Shown here: one piece after another, positions 5,961-13,109 of the stretch
Layout of the letters: the number at the start of each line of letters is the position of its first letter
Position numbering within the stretch: position 1 is the first letter of the stretch
Assembly (NCBI GenBank): GCA_916720335.1
Contig: CAKAQU010000026.1
Location: 1-16,587 of the forward strand
Direction: 5' to 3'
Length of the DNA stretch: 16,587 bases
From: an uncultured Moraxella sp.
GTDB taxonomy: Bacteria > Pseudomonadota > Gammaproteobacteria > Pseudomonadales > Moraxellaceae
Program-made: the position numbers and the translations under genes
Notes under the pieces: generated by a model
What the model saw: only the letters and a program-made list of their open reading frames with translations
Database searches by the model: none
What the model was told of the DNA's origin: nothing

Positions 5961-7370
5961 ATGAAAATAAATGCCAAAGCAACCATAAAAGATAAGGCTG
6001 TAAAATTAGCAGGCGGTTTTGGTTTATTTGCTGCTAAAAATTCGCCAGAAGCTGCTTTAAAACGGGCAGTAATGGCAAATTTATTGTGGGAAGATAATGC
6101 CTATCAAGATGGTAAATCGATTGCTGATACCATCAAAAAACTCATTCCAAAAACTCCCCCAGAAATCGTTTATCAAATTGCTTATGATGCTCGTCATATC
6201 CAAAAACTTCGTCATGTGCCATTGTTTATTGCTTGTCAAATGACGCGTCATCAAACGCACAGACCATTGGTTGGCAAGTTGCTTTCTAAGATTATTTTAC
6301 GTCCTGATGAGCTGACTGAGTTTTTGGCTTTGTACTGGCAAGAAGGCAAAATACCAATTGCTAAACAAGTTAAAAAGGGGCTGGCAACCGCTTTCTTAAA
6401 ATTTGATGCTTATCAACTGGCAAAATATAACCGCAAAAATACCATTAAACTCAAGGATGTAATGTTTTTGGTTCATCCTAAACCTAAAACAAATGAACAG
6501 GTACAGCTTTTTAAAATGCTTGCTGATAATACATTGCCCACACCTGACACTTGGGAAGTAGCATTGTCTGCAGGTCAAGATAAATATCAAACTTGGTGTA
6601 GGCTGATTACCGAGCATAAATTAGGAGCATTAGCTTATTTGCGAAATTTACGCAACATGCAAAAAGTAGGTGTACCTAATGAGCTGATTTATCAAGGGTT
6701 GTTATCATTAAATACCAAAAAGCTGCTTCCAATCAATTATTTGTCAGCGGCAAAACACGCGCCAGATTTTAATGATATTTTAGAAAAAATGATGCTACAA
6801 AGTTTGGCAAATTTACCCAAATTATCAGGACATAGTGTTTTTATTGTTGATGTATCTGGTTCAATGAACAGTAGAGTCAGTAGACAAAGCAATATGACAC
6901 GTTTAGACTGTGCGATTGCAATGGCAATTTTGGCAAGTGGGCTGTGTGAAACAATCACATTGTATGCCACAGCAGGCAATGACTATACTTGCATTCATCA
7001 AACCCAAAAATTATCCAATCGAATGGGTTTTGGTCTGGGTAATGTTATTTTAAAGGCAGCTGATAATTTGGGTCATGGCGGAATTTTTACTCGCCAATGT
7101 TTGGAGTTTATTCAAAATGACCTGCAAAAACAGCCAAATTATCAAAAACCTGAACGTTTGTTAGTATTTTCAGATAGCCAAGATTGCGATAGAGTGTAAA
7201 AATTGCCCCAGCCATTTGCGAACAATAACTATATCATTGATGTATCTGCTCATACCCACGGCATCAATTATCAAGGGGTTTGGTCGGCAGAAATCAGTGG
7301 TTGATCAGAGCATTTTTTGCGTTTTATTGCGGCTTTGGAAAGTGTGATATTACCAATGGATGCTTTGTGA
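5961..7370 (+). pseudogene. rsr: Ro60/Rsr-family TROVE-vWA RNA-binding protein, broken by two nonsense codons
   Basis: The N-terminal part is a TROVE (HEAT-repeat ring) domain: NSPEAALKRAVMANLLW at about 27-43 and ARHIQKLRHVPLFIACQM at about 77-94 are characteristic. A vWA domain follows, with a full MIDAS: DxSxS at D297-S301, T377 and D405. Ro60 proteins bind the ends of misfolded RNAs and Y RNAs and aid RNA quality control. The frame stops with TAA at 7197-7199. The same frame then encodes NYIIDVSAHTHGINY and EISG, TGA (7302-7304) where homologues have Trp, then SEHFLRFIAALE, ending with TGA 7368-7370. So two substitutions, and no frameshift, remove the last vWA strands and helix. The 412-residue product might still fold in part. 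ATG 5961 is chosen because GGAAA lies 8 bp upstream; an in-frame TTG at 5946 overlaps the RNA terminator. Confidence 0.8.
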
Positions 7371-7373
7371 TAA

Positions 7374-7400
7374 AATCATTTAATTCAATGATTGTATCAT
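7374..7400 (+). terminator. Weak AT-rich hairpin after the Ro60 gene
   Basis: AATCATT (7374-7380) and AATGATT (7387-7393) form a 7-bp stem with a 6-nt loop, 3 bp after the reconstructed Ro60 stop. The following sequence is only moderately T-rich (gtatcattatttt), so termination strength is doubtful. Confidence 0.3.
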
Positions 7401-7655
7401 TATTTTACTATAGTGAACTTTTTTTGAATAAAAGATAGAATACATATCCAAAAATAAAAAAACTATCAAGGATATTGGTAAATTTTGTAGCTTTTGTAAA
7501 TATTCTAGATTATTTAGAAATATGTTAATAAATATTACTACAATACTAACACAGAATGCCTTCAACCATTTATTGCCATAAATACGAGTAATAGTAGCAA
7601 ATAAACTTGCTACTATTATAAATAGATACCATATGGAAGTTATTATTAAAAATTT
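7380..7655 (-). other. Start-less reading frame with three hydrophobic segments (possible gene remnant)
   Basis: On the minus strand the frame is open for 91 codons from directly after a TAG (7656-7658) to TAA at 7380-7382. It encodes three hydrophobic stretches of about 17-20 residues each (beginning LIITSIWYLF, FCVSIVVIFI and ISLIVFLFLD) and a basic tail. The only conventional start is a TTG at 7563-7565, after the first hydrophobic stretch, with no evident ribosome site. AT-rich DNA often yields such hydrophobic frames by chance. It may be the remnant of a small membrane protein gene or nothing. No family is recognised. Confidence 0.25.
7591..7620. repeat. 12-bp perfect inverted repeat with 6-bp spacer
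   Basis: TAATAGTAGCAA (7591-7602) and TTGCTACTATTA (7609-7620) are exact reverse complements around ATAAAC. The dyad is symmetric in layout, like an operator or recombinase site, and could also form an RNA hairpin. It lacks a T tract on either strand, which argues against a simple terminator. Confidence 0.7.
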
Positions 7656-7705
7656 CTATTATTTATTAATTTCAATTCATTTATATTTGGCTTGATTAAG
7701 ATAAA

Positions 7706-7724
7706 TTTACATTTTATCTGTAAA
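7706..7724 (-). terminator. Possible weak terminator after the HEPN-like gene
   Basis: On the minus strand TTTACA (7719-7724) pairs with TGTAAA (7706-7711) shortly after the stop codon of the upstream minus-strand gene. The T tract is poor, so this is only a suggestion. Confidence 0.25.
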
Positions 7725-7730
7725 AGTTAT

Positions 7731-8219
7731 CTAGTGTAAATCCTTTAAAAATTTTTTAAGCATAGCCAATCTATTATATAACTCATCAAAATCAGATTGA
7801 TCTGCAGTTAGTTTTGAAAAATTATTGTATTTTTCTGAATAGTTTGGATAACGTAGACAATTATGTAAAAAAGAATATTTGGTATCTTTTAAAACCAAGT
7901 CAGTCATTTGTTGTTTTATTTGTTTTTTAACGATTTCATCAGAGGATAAAATATCAAGAAGAAAATTTGCAGCATTTTCCACACAATGGCTTTTATTTTT
8001 TTCTCTAAAATAAGGGTTTTTGGCATCAACCAAAGTAAATATTTTCGCTCGAATAGTTTTTTCCATTGCTTGTAATATAAAATAACAAGCCTGTTCAAAT
8101 AACTCAGATTTAGCTAAAATTATTGCTGCCTTTTCATCAGCATTAGCTATTTGTTGGTAGTTATCGCTAATGATAATATTGTGTTTAAGTTTGCCAATAT
8201 AAGTCATATTATTTCTCAT
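7731..8219 (-). CDS. Uncharacterised helical protein, possibly HEPN-like
   Basis: A 162-residue, mostly helical, soluble protein. SELFEQACYFILQAMEKTIRAKIF at about 38-61 (given here in pieces: SELFEQACYF, ILQAMEKTIRAKIF) resembles the second helix of HEPN domains, which typically read hQA-x-EK-x2-KA. It is followed by FREKNKSH (R72-X5-H78), within the R-X4-6-H pattern of HEPN nucleases, and by LRYPNYS at about 122-128, similar to the RYP stretch in many HEPN proteins. No nucleotidyltransferase partner is visible. The ATG at 8217-8219 overlaps the fkpB stop as ATGA, so translation is probably coupled; a second ATG at 8205-8207 has a slightly better GAG upstream and may be the true start. HEPN assignment is tentative and function unknown. 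Confidence 0.6.
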   Translation of the reverse strand: MRNNMTYIGKLKHNIIISDNYQQIANADEKAAIILAKSELFEQACYFILQAMEKTIRAKIFTLVDAKNPYFREKNKSHCVENAANFLLDILSSDEIVKKQIKQQMTDLVLKDTKYSFLHNCLRYPNYSEKYNNFSKLTADQSDFDELYNRLAMLKKFLKDLH

Positions 8220-8707
8220 TTTAGTGTTATTGCTACTTGCCCCTTTGGTGTAACCTTAAAAATCTGCACTTTAAACAGCACATCTTGACCTGCTAAAGGG
8301 TGATTAAAATCTACTTTAACCACATCATCACTGACTTCACAAACCACTCCTGCTAAGGTGTTTTTACCTTTATCGACAAATTCCATCACCATGCCAACTA
8401 CTGGGTTGGGTTCAGAAAGTGAAAATTGAGCCTTTGAAAATGTTTGCACATTATCAGCATTCCATGTTCCAAAGGCTTGCTCAGGCGGTAAATGAGCAGT
8501 GCGCGTATCACCTGCTTTTAAGTTGATTAAAACCTGTTCAAAACCAGCGAGTAAACTTTCATCACCAATGGTTAAGGTAACTGGATTTTCACGACCAAAC
8601 GTGCTATCAATAATTGTGCCGTTGGGTAGGCTGACTTCAAAATGCAAGCTCACAGTACTATCTTTGCTGATACGAATTTCTTCGCTAGGGAGAATGGGAG
8701 TGTTCAT
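8216..8707 (-). CDS. fkpB: FKBP-type peptidyl-prolyl cis-trans isomerase FkpB (SlpA)
   Basis: A SlyD/SlpA-type FKBP of 163 residues. An FKBP half (STVSLHFEVSLPNGTIID at about 17-34; GFEQVLINLKAGD at about 55-67; PPEQAFG at 74-80) is followed by an inserted chaperone-like IF domain (about 80-130), then VDFNHPLAGQ at about 132-141 returns to the FKBP fold. It speeds cis-trans isomerisation of X-Pro bonds in the cytoplasm. There is no metal-binding His-rich tail, which separates it from SlyD. The ATG at 8705-8707 is preferred; an in-frame GTG at 8722 would add five residues, and neither has a strong ribosome site. In many proteobacteria fkpB follows lspA directly; here a lipoprotein gene on the opposite strand intervenes. 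Confidence 0.92.
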   Translation of the reverse strand: MNTPILPSEEIRISKDSTVSLHFEVSLPNGTIIDSTFGRENPVTLTIGDESLLAGFEQVLINLKAGDTRTAHLPPEQAFGTWNADNVQTFSKAQFSLSEPNPVVGMVMEFVDKGKNTLAGVVCEVSDDVVKVDFNHPLAGQDVLFKVQIFKVTPKGQVAITLK

Positions 8708-8715
8708 TAATTTAG

Positions 8716-8840
8716 TTATCACAGTTAAAAATTTGTGCTAGTTTAACATAAAATTTACTTTTATTTTATGGTGATAACGGATAAATAATCTGTGTATAAA
8801 TCTTACTCATTAAACACAAAATACATACAAACTGTGATAA
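8716..8840. promoter_or_regulatory. Matched AACTGTGATAA inverted repeats in a divergent promoter region
   Basis: AACTGTGATAA occurs on the plus strand at 8830-8840 and, exactly inverted, at 8716-8726. A third related GGTGATAACGG lies between them at 8770-8780, next to an 8-bp dyad CATAAAAT (8747-8754)/ATTTTATG (8763-8770). The copies sit near the starts of the divergent fkpB and lipoprotein genes and could be operator sites for one regulator. A -10-like TATGAT for the lipoprotein gene is at 8860-8865. Confidence 0.35.
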
Positions 8841-8889
8841 TCAATAAGCCGATTTACGGTATGATAAAAGGGTTAAACGGAGAAAATGT

Positions 8890-9237
8890 ATGAAAACTGT
8901 TTTATGTGTGATGATACCCAGTCTATTTATTTTAACCGCGTGCGCAACTAAAAATCATCACACCATCACACCCCCAACTATTGTCAAAGCTCCTGATTTT
9001 AGTAAATTATCCACTAAAAGCTGTCGAGGTGGTGAGTTTATCAACACACCTGCGGTGCTAAAACTGGATAAGCGTGGCAAGGTTACTGATGTTTATGGGT
9101 TAACCATTCAGGATAAAAAACTTGCCAAACAAATTACCACTCAATTTAAAAAAGCAATTTACACACCCTATAAACATAATGGCGTGCCAATTACTAGAAA
9201 TTTAGATGTGGCGATTCGTTTAAAGTGTCCAGGCTAG
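8890..9237 (+). CDS. Small lipoprotein with a TonB C-terminal-like domain
   Basis: A 115-residue protein. A lipoprotein signal ends in the lipobox LTAC, with lipidated Cys18; ATKNHHTITP follows as a short linker. Residues about 45-113 resemble a TonB C-terminal fold: a PAVLKLDKRGKVTDVYGL strand pair, a helix around KLAKQITTQFKKA, then YTPYKHNGVP and a last strand. Two cysteines, C45 and C113, bracket this domain and could form a disulfide. Such small lipoproteins are common in Acinetobacter and Moraxella but have no settled role; a link to TonB-dependent uptake is not shown. CGGAG at 8878-8882 is 7 bp before the ATG. The gene lies between the divergent fkpB and the convergent lspA, which would process its signal peptide. 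Confidence 0.75.
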   Translation: MKTVLCVMIPSLFILTACATKNHHTITPPTIVKAPDFSKLSTKSCRGGEFINTPAVLKLDKRGKVTDVYGLTIQDKKLAKQITTQFKKAIYTPYKHNGVPITRNLDVAIRLKCPG

Positions 9238-9251
9238 TTTTAATGAACGTA

Positions 9252-9275
9252 AAAAAGGCGTTGTTTCACCTTTTT
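9252..9275. terminator. Bidirectional terminator between the lipoprotein gene and lspA
   Basis: AAAAAGG (9252-9258) pairs with CCTTTTT (9269-9275) across a 10-nt loop. A runs on one side and T runs on the other allow it to serve both converging genes. Confidence 0.65.
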
Positions 9276-9285
9276 ATTGTGTATT

Positions 9286-9795
9286 TTAAGAAATTTTGCG
9301 TTTATTTTCCAAAAACAGCATATCAATCACTACAAGTGCCATACCAACACAAATGCCAATATCGGCAATATTAAAAATAGGGTAGTGCCAGACGTCTGCG
9401 TAATGCACATGAATAAAATCAATTACATAACCATAAAAAAAGCGATCAATCACATTGCCAACTGCACCGCCTAAAATCATAGCTAGACCTACGGATAACA
9501 ATTTGGCATTTTTGGCAGTTTGTTTGAGGTAGTGGGTAATAAAAACCGAAACCACAATCCCTAAAACTGCAAAAAACCACTTTTGCCAGCCGCCTGCTTC
9601 TGCTAAAAAGCTGAAAGCTGCTCCATGATTATAAGCTAAGGTCCAGTTTAAAATTGGTGAAATGATTTCCAACGTTTCACCCAATTCAAACTGATTATTG
9701 AAATAATGTTTGGTTATTTGGTCAAAAATAATTACAAAAACAGCTAGGGCGTAATAGCCCCAGACTGCTTTGGTAGGTTTGGATGAATTAGGCAT
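9286..9795 (-). CDS. lspA: Lipoprotein signal peptidase LspA (signal peptidase II)
   Basis: A 169-residue inner-membrane aspartyl protease that removes signal peptides from prolipoproteins after lipidation. Four membrane helices are seen (about 12-30, 72-90, 98-116 and 142-162). The catalytic motifs are GNVIDR at 113-118 (D117) and FNIAD at 141-145 (D145); the conserved YNHGAAFSFL is at 55-64. The start overlaps the end of ileS by 8 bp, so the two are one translationally linked unit, the widespread ileS-lspA arrangement. A lipoprotein with a clear lipobox is encoded next door. Confidence 0.97.
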   Translation of the reverse strand: MPNSSKPTKAVWGYYALAVFVIIFDQITKHYFNNQFELGETLEIISPILNWTLAYNHGAAFSFLAEAGGWQKWFFAVLGIVVSVFITHYLKQTAKNAKLLSVGLAMILGGAVGNVIDRFFYGYVIDFIHVHYADVWHYPIFNIADIGICVGMALVVIDMLFLENKRKIS

Positions 9796-12544
9796 ACTGG
9801 CGAACTTCTCCTGACCCGTCTATATTATCAATACAGCGACCACAAAGCTCGGTGTGTACAGCGTGCGTACCAACGTCAGGTCGGATATGCCAGCAACGAA
9901 CGCATTTTTCACCGTTGGCAGGCGTGATGGTAACGCCCAATTCACCTTTTTGCAGCTCTACATCACTAGTAATAAAGACAAAACGAGCTTCTGTACCTAG
10001 TTTTGTCAGAGCGTGATAGGTATCGACATCGCAACTGATGGTTGCTTTGGCAGTTAGGTTGCTGCTGATGAGTTTTTTACCGCGAGCATCTTCAATGGCT
10101 TTGTTTACCAAATCTTTAACCGCTAAAATATTTGCCCAATCATAAGGCATGATGTCTGTCATGGTTGGTGTTGGTAGCTCATACCATGTACTGGTAAATA
10201 TGTATTTGTTTTCACCATCATCGGGTCGGATAAACAACCAAGCTTCTTGAGCAGTAAATGGCAAAATCGGGGCAATCCAGCGTACCAAGGCTTGAGCGAT
10301 ATGATATAACGCGGTTTGAGCAGAGCGACGCGGCTGTCCATCTTTTTTGGTGGTGTAGGTTCGGTCTTTAATGATGTCCAAATAAAAACCACCTAAAGCC
10401 TGAGAACAAAATACCGAAACAGCTTGTACTACTTGGTGAAAATCCATTTCTTCGTAAGCGCTTAAAATGGCTCTTTGGGTATCTTGAGCTTGTTTTAAGA
10501 TAAATCTATCCAAATTAATAAGATTATCAAGTGCCACCCCGTCTGTTTTAATATCAAAATCGCTGGTATTGGCGAGCAAAAAGCGCAATGTATTACGAAT
10601 GCGTCGATATGTATCTACCGCACCTGCAAACACCTTGTCGCCTGCGGTCATTTCGTAACGGTAATCACTAGATGCAATCCAAAGGCGTAAAATATCAGCC
10701 CCTGTTTTATCAATTTGTTTTTGTGGTTCGATGATATTGCCAAGCGATTTGCTCATTTTTCGCCCATTCATATCTACCACAAAACCGTGGGTTAAGACTT
10801 GTTTAAACGGCGCACGTGCATAAATGGCTTCGGATGTCAAAAGTGATGTTTGAAACCAGCCACGATGTTGGTCTGAGCCTTCTAGGTATAAATCAGCAGG
10901 ATTGGTTAAATTTTCATTATTATTAAGTACCGCAAAGTGGGTTGTTCCAGAATCAAACCATACGTCTAAGGTATCATTAATTTTGTGATAATGCTGTGCA
11001 TCATCGCCTAAAAAGTCCTGACAGTCCGCCTCAAACCACGCTTCAACCCCGCCTTTTTCAATTATTTGGGCGGCTTTTTCAATGAACTCATTGGTTTTAG
11101 GATGCAGTTCATCGGTGTCTTTATGAATAAAAAACGGAATGGGTACGCCCCAAGTTCTTTGGCGGCTGATACACCAATCGGGGCGACCCTCTACCATAGC
11201 TTCAATACGATTTTGTCCCCAAGCAGGCGTCCATTTGACTTTTTTGATATCATCAAGAGCTTTTTGACGCAGTCCCATTTTTTCCATACTGATAAACCAC
11301 TGCGGCGTAGCACGAAAAATAATGGGTGTTTTATGTCGCCAGCAATGTGGGTAACTGTGGGTGATGGTTTTTTGGTGCAACAAATGCCCGCTAGCTTTTA
11401 GAGTGTCAATGATTTTGGGCTGGGCTTTGTAGATGTGTTCACCTACAAAAACTTTGGCATTGTCATTATATACACCTGTATCACCAACAGGATTTTCAAC
11501 AGGTAAAGAATATTTGGTTCCTACAACATAGTCATCCACACCATGAGCAGGCGCGGTATGTACAAGCCCTGTACCGCTGTCGGTGGTAACGTGGTCTCCT
11601 AAAATTAGTGGCACTTGTCTATCAGCAACCAAAGGATGCTGAGCAAGACTGTACTCTAAATCTTGACCTTGAACAGATGCTATCACCCCTAAATTGGTAA
11701 GCCCCATCTCTTTTAGAGCGTCTTCTACCAGTGCAGATGCTAAAAGTAATACGCCTTTTGAAGTGTTTACAAATTGATATGCTTCTGTGGCGTTAAGGCT
11801 AATAGCTTGGTTAGCAGGCAGTGTCCAAGGCGTAGTTGTCCAAATAACTGCTTGGGCAGGCGCGCCATTTAAATCAACGCCTTTGATGTCTACCAAGTCA
11901 AAACCCACATAGATGGCGTCGGATTGTTTGTCCTGATATTCTACTTCAGCTTCTGCTAAAGCCGAGCCGCAGTCCAAGCACCAATTGACAGGTTTTAGTC
12001 CGCGAATGATGTGAGCATTTTCATAGATTTTACCAAGAGCGCGCACGATGTTTGCTTCTTGTTTAAAATTCATGGTTAAATAAGGATTTTCCCAATCTGC
12101 CAGCACACCCAAACGCTTAAAATCTTGTCTTTGTAAGTCAATTTGGCTTTTGGCGTATTCACGACATAGACGGCGAAATTCTCTGGCATCTACTTTTTGT
12201 CCAACCTTGCCAACCTTTTGTTCTACCTTTTGTTCAATAGGTAAGCCGTGACAGTCCCAGCCAGGAACATAAACAGCATCAAAACCTGATAAGTTTTTGG
12301 ATTTGGTGATGATGTCTTTTAAGACTTTATTGACCGCATGTCCTAAATGGATTTGACCGTTGGCATAAGGAGGTCCATCGTGCAAAATGTATTTTGGTAG
12401 TCCTGATTTTTTGGCGCGTACTTTAGCGTATAAATCATCGTTTTGCCATTCTTCTAACCATTTGGGTTCGCGTTTTGCAAGGTCAGCTCGCATGGGAAAC
12501 GGCGTATCTGCAAGGTTTAACGTATCTTTATAGTCAATTGCCAT
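9788..12544 (-). CDS. ileS: Isoleucyl-tRNA synthetase IleS
   Basis: A class I aminoacyl-tRNA synthetase of 918 residues, a length close to that of the E. coli type. PYANGQIHLGH at 59-69 holds the HIGH signature (HLGH) and NGRKMSKSLG holds KMSKS at 596-600. The CP1 editing domain contains GTGLVHTAPAHGVDD at 324-338, whose aspartates support hydrolysis of Val-tRNA. A C-terminal zinc site is formed by C881, C884, C901 and C904 (CVRC...CGRC). It charges tRNA-Ile in the cytoplasm. GAG lies about 7 bp before the ATG. No T-box or leader structure is visible. Upstream there is no ribF, which often precedes ileS in gammaproteobacteria; instead there is a 560-bp gap. Confidence 0.98.
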   Translation of the reverse strand: MAIDYKDTLNLADTPFPMRADLAKREPKWLEEWQNDDLYAKVRAKKSGLPKYILHDGPPYANGQIHLGHAVNKVLKDIITKSKNLSGFDAVYVPGWDCHGLPIEQKVEQKVGKVGQKVDAREFRRLCREYAKSQIDLQRQDFKRLGVLADWENPYLTMNFKQEANIVRALGKIYENAHIIRGLKPVNWCLDCGSALAEAEVEYQDKQSDAIYVGFDLVDIKGVDLNGAPAQAVIWTTTPWTLPANQAISLNATEAYQFVNTSKGVLLLASALVEDALKEMGLTNLGVIASVQGQDLEYSLAQHPLVADRQVPLILGDHVTTDSGTGLVHTAPAHGVDDYVVGTKYSLPVENPVGDTGVYNDNAKVFVGEHIYKAQPKIIDTLKASGHLLHQKTITHSYPHCWRHKTPIIFRATPQWFISMEKMGLRQKALDDIKKVKWTPAWGQNRIEAMVEGRPDWCISRQRTWGVPIPFFIHKDTDELHPKTNEFIEKAAQIIEKGGVEAWFEADCQDFLGDDAQHYHKINDTLDVWFDSGTTHFAVLNNNENLTNPADLYLEGSDQHRGWFQTSLLTSEAIYARAPFKQVLTHGFVVDMNGRKMSKSLGNIIEPQKQIDKTGADILRLWIASSDYRYEMTAGDKVFAGAVDTYRRIRNTLRFLLANTSDFDIKTDGVALDNLINLDRFILKQAQDTQRAILSAYEEMDFHQVVQAVSVFCSQALGGFYLDIIKDRTYTTKKDGQPRRSAQTALYHIAQALVRWIAPILPFTAQEAWLFIRPDDGENKYIFTSTWYELPTPTMTDIMPYDWANILAVKDLVNKAIEDARGKKLISSNLTAKATISCDVDTYHALTKLGTEARFVFITSDVELQKGELGVTITPANGEKCVRCWHIRPDVGTHAVHTELCGRCIDNIDGSGEVRQYA

Positions 12545-12573
12545 GATAATCTCAAAATAAAGAAAAATAAGCT

Positions 12574-12602
12574 ATTATAGCCTAATTTTGTAATTTTAGG
12601 AA
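12574..12602 (-). promoter_or_regulatory. Candidate ileS promoter
   Basis: On the minus strand a perfect TATAAT (12579 down to 12574) is preceded at 17 bp by TTCCTA (12602 to 12597), a weak -35. The start would be near 12567, giving a leader of about 20 nt to the ileS ATG. Confidence 0.45.
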
Positions 12603-12632
12603 TTATCAGCCGCTTGCTACTACAAAGATTGC

Positions 12633-12660
12633 TTGACATTATTTTAGACCCATATACAAT
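12633..12660 (+). promoter_or_regulatory. Promoter-like site without an adjacent gene
   Basis: TTGACA at 12633-12638 (perfect), a 16-bp spacer and TACAAT at 12655-12660 (five of six). It points towards rapA, whose start is some 450 bp away. It could give rapA a long leader, start an unrecognised small RNA, or be chance in AT-rich DNA. Confidence 0.4.
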
Positions 12661-12681
12661 AATTTGCCCAAACCATACACC

Positions 12682-12712
12682 ATAGATATAAAAATACAAT
12701 AGATATAAAAAT
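12682..12712. repeat. Two copies of a 14-bp direct repeat
   Basis: ATAGATATAAAAAT at 12682-12695 is repeated exactly at 12699-12712, a period of 17 bp. It lies just downstream of the promoter-like site. Confidence 0.7.
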
Positions 12713-13109
12713 GCTTCAATGACTAATTATCAAAAGAGCAATTTAATTATTTAATGTATATTTATTAATATGTTAACCCAATTATTCGTATATAAAAACC
12801 CGCCAACGCCAAAAGCAGATTTGAAAATTCATTTTAAAATGGTTTAAAAGTATAAAAAATTTTTATCAATATTGAAACCTTATCTTTGCGGCGGTAGAAT
12901 AGGTTTGTTTTACAGACATAATTCACAAGATGCAATGATTAATATGATGTTTATAAAAAGCGCATGTATCTTGCAAATAAAAACAGTAAAAAGTTAAGTT
13001 TGTGGTGATTATTGGGGATTTGGTTTGGTAGATGAGCTTGTCAAAACTTTGATTGACTGCCCTGATTATGCCGCCCCAAAACGGGGTTTAACCGTTAAGG
13101 ATTTTTTTG

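Larger units (their letters stand above)
12603..13106. other. Gene-poor, AT-rich gap between ileS and rapA
   Basis: No convincing gene is seen. Contents: a plus-strand promoter at 12633-12660; a 14-bp direct repeat; a 25-codon frame at 12770-12847 without support; and an open frame of about 50 codons (12998-13147) with coding-like composition but no good start, reading into the rapA start in another frame. A small inverted repeat AACGG/CCGTT lies at about 13079-13096, just before the rapA ribosome site. Confidence 0.5.

Noticed and set aside
7197..7304. Frameshift as the cause of the Ro60 truncation
   Set aside because: The downstream homologous sequence is in the same frame, so the lesions are nonsense codons.
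7591..7620. The 12-6-12 dyad as a dif/Xer recombination site
   Set aside because: Arm sequences do not match the XerC/XerD arms; only the spacing is similar.
9277..9474. Plus-strand frame of 65 codons opposite the lspA 3' end
   Set aside because: Low-complexity translation antisense to clearly conserved LspA motifs; no ribosome site.
12517..12699. Minus-strand frame of 60 codons overlapping the ileS start
   Set aside because: It overlaps the ileS start in another frame, covers the ileS promoter and has a random-looking translation.
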